This document shows positions 1 through 7,898 of a stretch of 64,000 bases of DNA, one piece after another. Position numbers and translations under genes: made by a program. Every line of letters starts with the position of its first letter. The stretch's first letter is position 1. The DNA comes from Campylobacter sputorum (GTDB taxonomy: Bacteria > Campylobacterota > Campylobacteria > Campylobacterales > Campylobacteraceae), in contig NZ_CP019685.1 in NCBI RefSeq assembly GCF_002220775.1, forward strand, positions 1,116,001 through 1,180,000. Reading direction: 5' to 3'. The notes under the pieces are model-generated. The model did no database searches. It saw only the letters and a program-made list of their open reading frames with translations, and had not been told where the DNA came from.

Positions 1-167
1 TTGATAACAACATATCCTAATGCCCCAAACATAAGCATCAGGATAACTGCTATCAAAGGAAGACGAAAAAAGCGTAGTTGTTCGTATAGTTCTGTATTTA
101 AATCTACTTCTGGCTTTGAAGAATCAGACCAGTTGAGGAATTTTTTTATCTTTTCTAGTAAAGACAT
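1..167 (-). CDS. Potassium channel family protein, N-terminal fragment
   Basis: Only the first 55 codons are in the window; the gene runs off the left edge. The start is ATG (complement of 165-167), just downstream of rpmB on the same strand. The fragment has a charged N-terminus containing EKIKKFLNW and then, from about residue 37, the start of a hydrophobic helix containing LPLIAVILMLMFGALGYVV. A short basic/aromatic start leading into the first membrane helix is how I remember the two-helix K+ channel proteins (Ion_trans_2 plus TrkA-N) that follow rpmB in several Campylobacter genomes. That identity rests on recall and on neighbourhood, because the selectivity filter and the TrkA domain lie outside the window. 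Confidence 0.5.
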   Translation of the reverse strand, partial: MSLLEKIKKFLNWSDSSKPEVDLNTELYEQLRFFRLPLIAVILMLMFGALGYVVI

Positions 168-192
168 CTACTCCTCTTTTAAATTTATTTTA

Positions 193-384
193 TTATTTTG
201 AATGTTTTTTCATAGTTCTAATAGTAGAAGCAGCAACTTTGATTCTTCTAGTTGTTCCATCTTCTAAAGTAACACGGATAGAGCGTAAATTTGGCATAAA
301 TCTTCTTTTGCTTTTATTGTTAGCATGACTTACACTATTTCCAACCATAGGACCTTTTCCTGTTATTGCACATCTTTTTGACAT
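193..384 (-). CDS. rpmB: 50S ribosomal protein L28
   Basis: This 63-residue protein is full length for bacterial L28, a small basic protein of the large ribosomal subunit. It opens with [16 protein letters not shown] and carries the family stretch [15 protein letters not shown] followed by a basic C-terminus. It lacks the zinc-binding CxxC pairs found in some L28 proteins. The start codon has AAGGAAAAACT in front of it as ribosome binding site. A TATAAT box about 34 bases upstream would give a leader of roughly 27 bases. The channel gene follows 25 bases downstream on the same strand, so the two may be co-transcribed. Confidence 0.97.
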   Translation of the reverse strand: MSKRCAITGKGPMVGNSVSHANNKSKRRFMPNLRSIRVTLEDGTTRRIKVAASTIRTMKKHSK

Positions 385-417
385 AGTTTTTCCTTAATCT
401 AATAAAATAAACTTGCA

Positions 418-423
418 ATTATA
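418..423 (-). promoter_or_regulatory. -10 box of rpmB
   Basis: On the minus strand the sequence reads TGATATAAT, an exact TATAAT with an upstream TG. It lies 34 bases before the rpmB start codon. Campylobacter sigma-70 promoters depend mostly on the -10 box and AT-rich upstream DNA, which fits, but the region is AT-rich and chance matches are common. Confidence 0.45.
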
Positions 424-528
424 TCATAATAAACAAAATATTTACTTAAATTTACTTTTATAAATTTATTTAATTTAAAAGATTTTATAGGTAAAATACA
501 AAACAAATTTATTAAAGAAAGTGAAAAT

Positions 529-1893
529 ATGACCCCTGTATTAAAAAATAGCGTTGCTATTTTTTCTCCTATTGGTTTTATTGATGGTGCAATGTCAAAA
601 ACCATAATAGACTCTAATGATATACTTTATCTAAAAGAAAAAATGCCAGTTTGTGTATTTATTTCATTTAAAAAAGTAATTTTTTTTAATAAAATCGGAT
701 TTAACAATATAATAAACACATTGCTAAATATAAAAGAAGAACTAAAAATCAGCATAGGGCTTTGTGACTATAATGAAAAAATGTTTAAATCTTTTTTTGA
801 TATGTCTGATCAAAGTATAAATTATTCTTTATTTGAAACACTTGAAGTGGGAATGCTTTTTTATGATAAATCAAACGAAAATAAAAAAAAGGTTTTAATA
901 TATACAGATAGCCAAAAGCAAAATGCTAAAATAGCCCTAAGCCTTGCTCAAAAAGGACACGATGTTCATATAGCAAAAAATGTTGATGATTTTAAAAATA
1001 TGCAAAAAGATTTTGACCATATTTTGAGTATGACACATATTATGAATTATGAAAAAAATACACAAATATACATAAAAGATAATGTTGTTGTGTATAATCT
1101 TAATGGTTATTTAGATTCCAGTTTTGCTGAAAATTTTGATAAAAAATATTATGAGAATTTAATTAAAGTTGGGTTTAAATATTTTATTTTTGATGGAACA
1201 AATATACCATCTTTTAACGTATATGGAACAGCCTTTTTAGCAAGTCTTTCTGTCTTAAGTGCAGAATATGGCGTAGTAATAGCAATTTGTAATATAAAAA
1301 ATATAACTCAAGCCCTAAAAAATGAGCTTGAAGATGGCGGAATTTTAGTTTATGATTCTATGGAAGATTTTTATAATGATGAAAGCACAATAAGTGGCGG
1401 TGCAGGAATGCTTAGCAATAAAATAAACAACATTGGTAAAAATTTAATAGAAACACTACCAAATATAATAAGCATTATAAGCTCATCAATATCTTCTATT
1501 TTAAAAACACAAATTACAAAAAAACAAGCATCATTAATACCATTTAGTGCAAAAGGTTTTGAAGATTACATAGGTGCATATATAGCATTTTATGGTGATA
1601 TTGATGGAAAATTGCTCTTATGTACAAGCGAAAATTGCGCCAAAGAAATTTGCAAAGTTTTACTAGATGAAAATCAAAATGAAAGAAGTGATATAGCAGT
1701 AGCATTAGCAGAATTTATGGATATAATAGGTGAAAATATACTTTTGATGTTTAATGAAAAAAAACAAAAAGTAGAAATTACAATGTCAAGAAGTATAACA
1801 AACATCAAGGAATTTGAAGCAAATAAAAGCAAAGGCGCTTTTTTAGAACTTGATATAAGCGGAAAAAGTTGTATTGTATTTTTAAATAAATAA
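529..1893 (+). CDS. STAS-like / receiver-like / CheX-like multidomain protein
   Basis: This 454-residue cytoplasmic protein has no signal peptide. Four parts can be seen. Residues 1-105 look like a STAS-type fold (AIFSPIGFIDG start). About 118-172 resemble a degenerate receiver domain (KKVLIYTDSQKQN). About 178-285 are a second STAS-like segment (NNVVVYNLNGYLDS-type beta strands, then FIFDGTNIPSFN). Residues 330-454 resemble the CheC/CheX phosphatase fold, with LAEFMDIIGENI where the family has its ExxN catalytic motif; here it is E395-x-x-D398. CheX proteins dephosphorylate CheY-P. I infer a signalling role related to chemotaxis. The rpe start lies 9 bases downstream, so the gene heads a rpe-dnaQ operon. 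The domain reading is by eye and the function is unproven. Confidence 0.5.
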   Translation: MTPVLKNSVAIFSPIGFIDGAMSKTIIDSNDILYLKEKMPVCVFISFKKVIFFNKIGFNNIINTLLNIKEELKISIGLCDYNEKMFKSFFDMSDQSINYSLFETLEVGMLFYDKSNENKKKVLIYTDSQKQNAKIALSLAQKGHDVHIAKNVDDFKNMQKDFDHILSMTHIMNYEKNTQIYIKDNVVVYNLNGYLDSSFAENFDKKYYENLIKVGFKYFIFDGTNIPSFNVYGTAFLASLSVLSAEYGVVIAICNIKNITQALKNELEDGGILVYDSMEDFYNDESTISGGAGMLSNKINNIGKNLIETLPNIISIISSSISSILKTQITKKQASLIPFSAKGFEDYIGAYIAFYGDIDGKLLLCTSENCAKEICKVLLDENQNERSDIAVALAEFMDIIGENILLMFNEKKQKVEITMSRSITNIKEFEANKSKGAFLELDISGKSCIVFLNK

Positions 1894-1902
1894 AGGAAAA
1901 TA

Positions 1903-2544
1903 ATGTATGTAGCACCAAGTATTCTCTCGGCTGATTTTGGAAATTTAAGCAGTGATATAAAAAAAGTTTGTGAAGCTGGAGCTGATCTTTTGCATATAGA
2001 TGTTATGGATGGTCATTTTGTACCAAATTTAACAATAGGACCTAGTGTTGTAAAAGCTGCAGCAAAAGCTTCAAGTGTGCCACTTGATATACACTTAATG
2101 GTAAAAAATGTTAAATTTTTTGTAGATCTTTTTTTAGACATTAAACCAAAGTTTATAACATTTCACATAGAAGAAGAAAAACATCCTTTAAGAATGATTG
2201 AATACATTAGAGATCACGGCATTAGTCCAGGAATAGTCCTAAATCCACACACTCCAGTTTCTATGCTAGAACATATAATTCATAGTGTTGATATAGTGCT
2301 TTTAATGAGTGTAAATCCTGGTTTTGGCGGACAGAAATTTATGCCTCTTGTTCTTAAAAAAATATCTGCTTTAAGAGATATGATAGATAAAAATAACATA
2401 AAATGCATGATAGAGGTTGATGGCGGTATAAATGGATTAAATATATCAGACATAGAAATAGCTGGGGCTGATATAGTTGTAGCTGGAAATTATATATTTT
2501 CATCAAATGATTACAAGACATCTATTGATTCATTAAAGATATAA
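1903..2544 (+). CDS. rpe: Ribulose-phosphate 3-epimerase
   Basis: Interconverts ribulose 5-phosphate and xylulose 5-phosphate in the cytosolic pentose phosphate pathway. At 213 residues it is full length for this TIM-barrel family. Visible signatures are the N-terminal APSILSADF, the metal and substrate site HIDVMDGHFVPN, the HLMV motif, the phosphate-binding segment VNPGFGGQKF and the later EVDGGI with an aspartate that should be catalytic. The ATG has AAAGGAAAATA as ribosome binding site. The gene sits between the CheX-like gene (9 bases) and dnaQ (2 bases), so it is clearly within an operon. Confidence 0.97.
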   Translation: MYVAPSILSADFGNLSSDIKKVCEAGADLLHIDVMDGHFVPNLTIGPSVVKAAAKASSVPLDIHLMVKNVKFFVDLFLDIKPKFITFHIEEEKHPLRMIEYIRDHGISPGIVLNPHTPVSMLEHIIHSVDIVLLMSVNPGFGGQKFMPLVLKKISALRDMIDKNNIKCMIEVDGGINGLNISDIEIAGADIVVAGNYIFSSNDYKTSIDSLKI

Positions 2545-2546
2545 AA

Positions 2547-3326
2547 TTGCAGCTAGAGGCTTTTATTAAATTTTTTATAACAAATCCACTTTATTACAAA
2601 GATTTTGTAAATATAGCAAGCAACATCAAAGAGATAAATGAGATAATAAATGTAAAAAATTTATGTGAATGGAAAACGCTTGGGTTAAATTTACAAAAAG
2701 ACTACATAAATCGAGTTGTTCCAGTTTTTAAACATACATTGATTAAAGATCAAGTATTTTGTATTGTAGATATAGAAACAAATGGTAGTATGAAAGATGG
2801 GCAGATTATAGAAATTGGTGCTGTAAAACTACAAAATTCAAAAATCGTAGATACTTTTGAAACGCTAATTTATGCACCATTTATACCAGAAAATATTACA
2901 CAATTAACAGGAATTTTTACAAACGATTTAAAAGATGCACCAAATTTAAAAATTGCACTAGAAAAATTTAAGATTTTTTTGCAAGACTCTGTATTTATAG
3001 CCCATAATGTCAGGTTTGACTACAATTTTATAAGTAATAGTCTAAGTAAAATTGGACTTGGAATACTTTTAAATCCAAAACTTTGCACAATAGAACTTGC
3101 AAAAAGAACAATATCATCAAAAAAATATGGTCTTGAACATCTAAAAGAACTTCTAAACATAAACAACGCCCATCATAGAGCGATGAGCGATACGATATCT
3201 GCTACAAAAATTTTTCAGCATTGTTTAAATTTCATACCAGATAATATCAAAACTACTTATGATCTTATAAATTTTAGCAAAACAGCACCAATAATACCAA
3301 AGCCAGAAAAAATAAATACCGACTAA
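2547..3326 (+). CDS. dnaQ: DnaQ-like 3'-5' exonuclease (DEDD family)
   Basis: A 259-residue exonuclease of the type used for proofreading as the epsilon subunit of DNA polymerase III or as a stand-alone DEDD nuclease. The first 70 residues are an extra N-terminal region without a recognisable motif. Exo I is VDIETNG near residue 74 (D and E metal ligands), Exo II is AHNVRFDYNF near 152, and Exo III is HHRAMSDT near 209, giving a DEDDh site. The start is TTG, two bases after the rpe stop, and I see no better start. The 3' end overlaps the convergent ppk2 gene by four bases. Whether it is the replicative epsilon subunit cannot be told from sequence alone. Confidence 0.85.
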   Translation: MQLEAFIKFFITNPLYYKDFVNIASNIKEINEIINVKNLCEWKTLGLNLQKDYINRVVPVFKHTLIKDQVFCIVDIETNGSMKDGQIIEIGAVKLQNSKIVDTFETLIYAPFIPENITQLTGIFTNDLKDAPNLKIALEKFKIFLQDSVFIAHNVRFDYNFISNSLSKIGLGILLNPKLCTIELAKRTISSKKYGLEHLKELLNINNAHHRAMSDTISATKIFQHCLNFIPDNIKTTYDLINFSKTAPIIPKPEKINTD

Positions 3327-4147
3327 AGTGTAATTTTCATTTTTTTAATCGCTTGTTCTAATATTTTTAGTTCATCTGCAGCACTTCTAATTTTTTCTTT
3401 GTTTATTTTTAACTTATCTTGAGAACATTTATCCTTATAATCAACTTTATTTAATATTGTTTTTATAGTATTTATTCTAGCTTGTTTTTTACTATTTGAA
3501 TCTATAATAATCCAAGGATTTATATCTGTATCTGTTTGTAAAAACATACTACTTTGTGCCATTGAGTATTGATTCCAAAGTTCTTGTGCCATATTATCAA
3601 CAGGGGAAATTTTAAATCTTTTTAATGGGTTTGTTCTTCTGCTTTTAAATCTTTTTGCCTGTGTTTCTTTATTTATAGATAAGAAAAACTTAAAAATCAT
3701 AATACCAGACCTAGTTAAAAGAAATTCAAATTGCGGCACTTCTTGAAGGAAATTTCTATGCTCTTTTTGTGTGCAAAATCCCATAACAGGCTCTACCATT
3801 GCTCTATTGTACCAAGAGCGATCAAAAATAACAATCTCTCCCGCACTTGGCAAATGAGCGACATATCTTTGAAAATACCATTGAGTGGATTCTACATCAC
3901 TAGGCTTAGGAAGTGCTACAACCCTACATCCTCTAGGATTTAAATGTTCTATTATGCGTTTTATAGTTCCACCTTTTCCTGCAGCATCTCGCCCTTCCAT
4001 TATAATAAGAAGTTTTAAACCTTTTTCTTTTATATAATATTGCATTTTCAAAAGCTCTATTTGAAGATTTTTAAGCTCTTTTTTATATGCTTTTTTCTTT
4101 TCCTTTTTCTCTTTTTTTCTATTTTCTTTTTTTTCTTCATTAAGCAT
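3323..4147 (-). CDS. ppk2: Polyphosphate kinase 2 (PPK2 family)
   Basis: Transfers phosphate between polyphosphate and nucleotides in the cytosol; most family members drive NDP to NTP or the reverse. The 274 residues contain Walker A in MEGRDAAGKGG near residue 51, Walker B in VIFDRSWYNRAMVEPVMG near 107, and the lid region with SRRTNPLKRFKISPVD. An N-terminal stretch of about 30 residues is very lysine- and glutamate-rich (repeated KKEKKEKKKA type) and may form a coil. I chose the ATG at 4147 because AAGGAT lies six bases before it; an in-frame ATG 33 bases upstream has no binding site. It converges on dnaQ with a four-base overlap. Confidence 0.92.
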   Translation of the reverse strand: MLNEEKKENRKKEKKEKKKAYKKELKNLQIELLKMQYYIKEKGLKLLIIMEGRDAAGKGGTIKRIIEHLNPRGCRVVALPKPSDVESTQWYFQRYVAHLPSAGEIVIFDRSWYNRAMVEPVMGFCTQKEHRNFLQEVPQFEFLLTRSGIMIFKFFLSINKETQAKRFKSRRTNPLKRFKISPVDNMAQELWNQYSMAQSSMFLQTDTDINPWIIIDSNSKKQARINTIKTILNKVDYKDKCSQDKLKINKEKIRSAADELKILEQAIKKMKITL

Positions 4148-4219
4148 ATCGTATCCTTTTTTGTATAAATACTTTAACAATTTTATAACATTATAAATAA
4201 AATCTTAATTAAGTTTTAG

Positions 4220-4225
4220 TATAAT
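4220..4225 (+). promoter_or_regulatory. -10 box of dsbD
   Basis: TATAAT lies 33 bases before the preferred dsbD start, in the gap between the divergent ppk2 and dsbD genes. It is preceded by the T-rich run usual for Campylobacter sigma-70 promoters. No clear -35 is visible. Confidence 0.45.
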
Positions 4226-4257
4226 GCAATACCCTCATATAAGAATTGGAATTTATA

Positions 4258-6003
4258 ATGTTTAATAAGATAATATTTTTTCTGTTTTTTAGTTGTAGTT
4301 TTTTATTTGCAAATATAAATAATGTTTTTGATATACAAGCCAAAATGTTAGATAATATTGGTTTAAATTTAGAATTTAATATAGATAAAAAAGCATATCT
4401 TTATAGCGATAAAATCAAGGTAAAATTACTTTCGCAAGACAAAGATATAACTGAGTTTTTAAATTTTCCACAAAGCAAACAATATAAAAATTATCAAATT
4501 TATAGCGGAAAATTTGATGTTTTAATTCCGCTTGGACTTATAAATAATTTAGATGAGCTTTCTCTAAGAGTTGATTACTTGGGATGTGCTTATGATGGCT
4601 TTTGCTATGAACCTTTAGCAAAAAAGATAGATATTAAAAAAAATGCAAACACATATGAAATTTCTATATCTCAAATAGATTTAAAAAAATTTTCAACTCC
4701 AAAATATATAAAAACAGATAAATCAAGCAACTCATCAAACCATCAAACTATAGCTGGCAATTTATCAAAAAACAGCGTTTTTGTTAGTTTAATTACATTT
4801 TTTGGATACGGACTGCTTCTTGCTTTAACGCCATGCATTTTACCAATGATTCCCATACTTTCAAGCATAATTGTATCAAAAGGGGATGTTGGCAAAAAAC
4901 ATAGTTTTATAATAAGTCTAGTTTATGTATTTTCAATGAGTATAGCATACGCCATAGCAGGTGTGTTAGCAAGTCTTTTTGGCATGGGTATTCAAGGAAT
5001 ACTTCAAATTCCTGTTGTTATCATATCTTTTAGTCTTATTTTTGTATTTTTTGCTCTTTCAATGTTTGGTGTTTTTAAATTTCAAATGCCTCTTTTTATT
5101 CAAAATTTCATAAACTCAAAAACTAAACATAAAACAGGGTTTTTTGGCGTAGCCATTATGGGATTTTTATCAGCTTTGATAGTAGGACCTTGCATAGCAG
5201 CACCACTTGCTGGAGCACTTCTTTTCATAGCTCAGAGTGGAAATATACTTCTTGGAGGACTAGCTCTTTTTGTAATGAGCTTTGCCATGGGAATTCCATT
5301 GCTTCTAATAGGTCTTGGTGGAAAAAAATTTCTTCCAAAACCAGGAATTTGGATGGAAGAAATTAATAAATTATTTGGCTTTATAATGCTAATAATGGCC
5401 GTATGGATGTTATCAAGAATAATAAATCAAAATCTAACAATGCTTATTTATGGTGTCATTGGGATATTTTTTGCTATTTTCATGGGACGTTTTGACAGAG
5501 CAAAAAGCACTTTTATGAAATTTAAAAAATCTATTTGTATTTTTGTATTTATCTACTCAATTTTACTAATTATAGGATTTGCAAGTGGGGCAACAGATAT
5601 ATCAAAACCACTTGAAAACATTACAATTAGTAAAAACCGCCCTCAAATAAATCATCAAGAAATTTCTTTTAAATATGCTAAAAATTTAAAAGAACTAAAA
5701 AATATAATTCATAGTTCAAAAAAGCCAGTTATGATAGATTTTTGGGCAACTTGGTGTGTAAATTGTAAAGAGTTAGAAAATATTTTTCAAGATAATGATG
5801 TGAAACAAAAACTTTTTGAATTTGAACTTGTAAAGATAGATGTTACAAATAGCAATAATGAAAACAAAGAAATGATGAAAGAATTTGGAGTTTATGGTCC
5901 CCCTGCTATTATATTTTTTAAAGATGGAATTGAATTAAAAAACAAACAAATAATAGGTTTAATAACTGCTAAAGATTTTTTAAAACATATAGAAGAAATT
6001 TAG
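4258..6003 (+). CDS. dsbD: Thiol:disulfide interchange protein DsbD
   Basis: Carries reducing power from cytosolic thioredoxin across the inner membrane to periplasmic partners, including the cytochrome c maturation route. The order is a signal peptide (residues 1-17, ending LFA), a periplasmic alpha domain with the cysteines of LGCAYDGFC near 110 and 116, eight membrane segments with the two redox cysteines in LTPCILPM (about 191) and VGPCIAAPLAG (about 311), and a C-terminal thioredoxin domain with WCVNC near 499. All six expected cysteines are present. The ATG at 4258 has TTGGAA in front; a TTG at 4246 in the same frame is less likely. tRNA-Gln follows 41 bases later. Confidence 0.92.
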   Translation: MFNKIIFFLFFSCSFLFANINNVFDIQAKMLDNIGLNLEFNIDKKAYLYSDKIKVKLLSQDKDITEFLNFPQSKQYKNYQIYSGKFDVLIPLGLINNLDELSLRVDYLGCAYDGFCYEPLAKKIDIKKNANTYEISISQIDLKKFSTPKYIKTDKSSNSSNHQTIAGNLSKNSVFVSLITFFGYGLLLALTPCILPMIPILSSIIVSKGDVGKKHSFIISLVYVFSMSIAYAIAGVLASLFGMGIQGILQIPVVIISFSLIFVFFALSMFGVFKFQMPLFIQNFINSKTKHKTGFFGVAIMGFLSALIVGPCIAAPLAGALLFIAQSGNILLGGLALFVMSFAMGIPLLLIGLGGKKFLPKPGIWMEEINKLFGFIMLIMAVWMLSRIINQNLTMLIYGVIGIFFAIFMGRFDRAKSTFMKFKKSICIFVFIYSILLIIGFASGATDISKPLENITISKNRPQINHQEISFKYAKNLKELKNIIHSSKKPVMIDFWATWCVNCKELENIFQDNDVKQKLFEFELVKIDVTNSNNENKEMMKEFGVYGPPAIIFFKDGIELKNKQIIGLITAKDFLKHIEEI

Positions 6004-6044
6004 CTAAATTTATGTTTATTTGATTTATAATCAAACTTTATTTT

Positions 6045-6118
6045 TGCCCTATAGTTTAGTGGTAGAACTGCTGACTCTGGATCAGCTAACAGAGGTTCGA
6101 ATCCTCTTAGGGCATCCA
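6045..6118 (+). tRNA. tRNA-Gln (anticodon CTG)
   Basis: A complete cloverleaf is visible: acceptor TGCCCTA pairs with TAGGGCA, the anticodon stem is GCTGA/TCAGC, and the T arm is AGAGG-TTCGAAT-CCTCT. The loop CTCTGGA places CTG at positions 34-36, which reads CAG (glutamine). The U1-A72 pair is the pair expected for tRNA-Gln. CCA is encoded at 6116-6118. The discriminator base is T, which is unusual for this tRNA. It stands alone between dsbD and the hydrogenase operon. Confidence 0.88.
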
Positions 6119-6743
6119 AGCATTAAAATTACTTATAAAAATAAAACATAACTATTAAAAAACTTAAACTCTGGTTTTATATCTTGTTTTTTTATATTCG
6201 CATTATTAAACATAAATTTATTTATGTTTAATAAAACTATGTATATTATAAAACTTTAATAAAAAATAAAAACTAGAATTTAAAAATGAATAAAAATAAT
6301 ATTTTAAAGTATATAATATTTATAATAGCTTTTGTCCTATCATATATACTTATTAGCTTCTTGCTAAGATAAGTGCGATTGTCATAAATTTCTACATATT
6401 AACGCAATATACAATATACCTAATTATTCATAGAAAATCCATATAAAAATTCTAAAAAATGCGTTAAATTTATATTATTTAATTAATGCAATATTATTAG
6501 TTTATGTTATCTCATCTGCTAATTATTAAGAAAAATATAAATTTATATTCGTAATAAAAAAATTTAATAAATATTACTACTTGAATATAATTTATTATTT
6601 TAAAATTAATTTAATTATAAAAGTTTATTTTAACTTGAATAGTTGTAAACTACATAATATTTATATATTTATCTAATTTTAGATAAATATCTATTTTCTT
6701 TATATTAAATAAAGTAAGAATAAAAATTTACAAAGGAGAGTTC
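6119..6743. other. Long AT-rich intergenic region upstream of hydA
   Basis: About 625 bases lie between tRNA-Gln and hydA. They are extremely AT-rich with many stops in all frames. The only open frame of interest is the 28-codon one at 6286. An imperfect inverted repeat, TTATTAG (6494-6500) facing CTAATTA (6519-6525), lies about 220 bases before hydA. Promoter and regulatory sites for the hydrogenase operon should lie here, but I cannot fix a single convincing -10. A strong ribosome binding site AAAGGAGAG closes the region before hydA. Confidence 0.5.
6286..6372 (+). CDS. Possible 28-residue membrane peptide
   Basis: An ATG opens a 28-codon frame ending in TAA. The product begins MNKNNILKY, then has an unbroken hydrophobic stretch of about 17 residues (IIFIIAFVLSYILISFLL), and ends in arginine: one membrane-spanning helix with a positive end. 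The ribosome binding site is weak (only CTAGAA upstream). It could be a small membrane protein, the toxin of a type I toxin-antitoxin pair, or chance, because AT-rich DNA easily gives Ile/Leu/Phe-rich frames. I see no clear antisense promoter or long-range pairing to support a toxin. Confidence 0.3.
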   Translation: MNKNNILKYIIFIIAFVLSYILISFLLR

Positions 6744-7883
6744 ATGAAACAAGATAATCTTGCCGCAAAAATCAGTGCTAGATTGAACGAAGTTCAAAAT
6801 ATGCCAAAAATGCATAATGGTTCTATTATGCAAAAATTGCAAGAACACGGTTTTACAAGAAGAGACTTTATGAAATGGGCTGGAGCGATGACTGCAATGC
6901 TATCACTTCCTACATCTTTTATACCTCAAGTTGCAAAAGCTGCTGAATTAGCAGATAGATTGCCAGTTATTTGGTTGCATATGGCAGAATGCACAGGATG
7001 TAGTGAAAGTTTATTAAGAACAGATACACCTACTATAGATAGCCTTATATTTGATTATATTTCGCTTGAATATCATGAAACTATAATGGCAGCAAGTGGA
7101 TGGCAAGCTGAAGAAAATTTAGAAGATGCTATAGAAAAATACAAAGGCAAATATGTCCTTATGGTTGAAGGTGGAATTCCTGAAGGTTCGAGTGAATTTT
7201 ATTTAACAGTAGGTCCAACAGGAACAACAGGAGCACAGCATTGCAGACACGCAAGTGAAAATGCTTTAGCTATATTTGCTATAGGAACCTGTTCAAGTTT
7301 TGGTGGCGTTCAAGCCGCTCATCCAAATCCAACAAATGCTCAACCTCTTAGTAAAATAACAAATAAACCTGTTATAAATGTACCAGGATGCCCACCAAGT
7401 GAGAAAAATATAGTTGGAAATGTTTTAAATTATTTGCTTTTTGGAACCCTACCTAGCTTAGATGCTTACAATAGACCAAAATGGGCGTATGGACTAAGAA
7501 TTCATGATCTTTGCGAAAGAAGAGGTCATTTTGATGCTGGCGAATTTGTCCAAAACTTTGGCGATCAGGGTGCAAAAGATGGTTATTGTTTATATAAAGT
7601 AGGATGCAAAGGTCCTTATACTTTTAACAACTGCTCAAGAGAAAGATTTAATTCTCATACAAGTTGGCCTATACAAGCAGGTCATGGCTGTATAGGATGT
7701 AGTGAACCAAATTTTTGGGATGAAATGGGTCCATTTGAAGTTCCTCTTGGAGATAGACTTTATAATACAACTTTTGGCGGTTTAGGAGCTGATGCTACAG
7801 CTGATAAAATAGGTATAGGAATTCTAGCTATTGCCGGCGTTGCTATTGCAGCTCATGCAGCCATTGCTTCATTTAAAAAATAA
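6744..7883 (+). CDS. hydA: [NiFe] hydrogenase small subunit, Tat-exported
   Basis: The electron-transferring small subunit of a periplasm-facing membrane-bound uptake hydrogenase. It passes electrons from the nickel site in HydB through three Fe-S clusters to cytochrome b HydC. The twin-arginine signal is TRRDFMKW at residues 38-45, followed by a hydrophobic stretch and AKA. The mature part opens with CTGCSES (C83, C86) for the proximal cluster, and later has GTCSSFGG, PGCPPS and a C-terminal cluster region rich in cysteine. The last 25 residues form a hydrophobic tail ending FKK that should anchor it in the membrane. At 379 residues it is full length. It is the first gene of hydABCDE, with ribosome binding site AAAGGAGAG. 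Confidence 0.96.
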   Translation: MKQDNLAAKISARLNEVQNMPKMHNGSIMQKLQEHGFTRRDFMKWAGAMTAMLSLPTSFIPQVAKAAELADRLPVIWLHMAECTGCSESLLRTDTPTIDSLIFDYISLEYHETIMAASGWQAEENLEDAIEKYKGKYVLMVEGGIPEGSSEFYLTVGPTGTTGAQHCRHASENALAIFAIGTCSSFGGVQAAHPNPTNAQPLSKITNKPVINVPGCPPSEKNIVGNVLNYLLFGTLPSLDAYNRPKWAYGLRIHDLCERRGHFDAGEFVQNFGDQGAKDGYCLYKVGCKGPYTFNNCSRERFNSHTSWPIQAGHGCIGCSEPNFWDEMGPFEVPLGDRLYNTTFGGLGADATADKIGIGILAIAGVAIAAHAAIASFKK

Positions 7884-7898
7884 AATAAGGAATAAATT

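Noticed and set aside
1-201. Plus-strand open frame at the left edge
   Set aside because: It is the opposite strand of the K+ channel gene and the end of rpmB; the minus-strand reading has a proper start, spacing and a membrane helix.
6071-6086. Reading the tRNA at 6045 as another isotype
   Set aside because: Shifting the loop to use TGG or TCT as anticodon would break the five-pair stem GCTGA/TCAGC; CTG is the only placement with a seven-base loop and T33.
6494-6525. TTATTAG facing CTAATTA as a NikR operator for hydA
   Set aside because: One mismatch, 18-base spacing and more than 200 bases from hydA; it does not fit the TRWYA-N15-TRWYA pattern.
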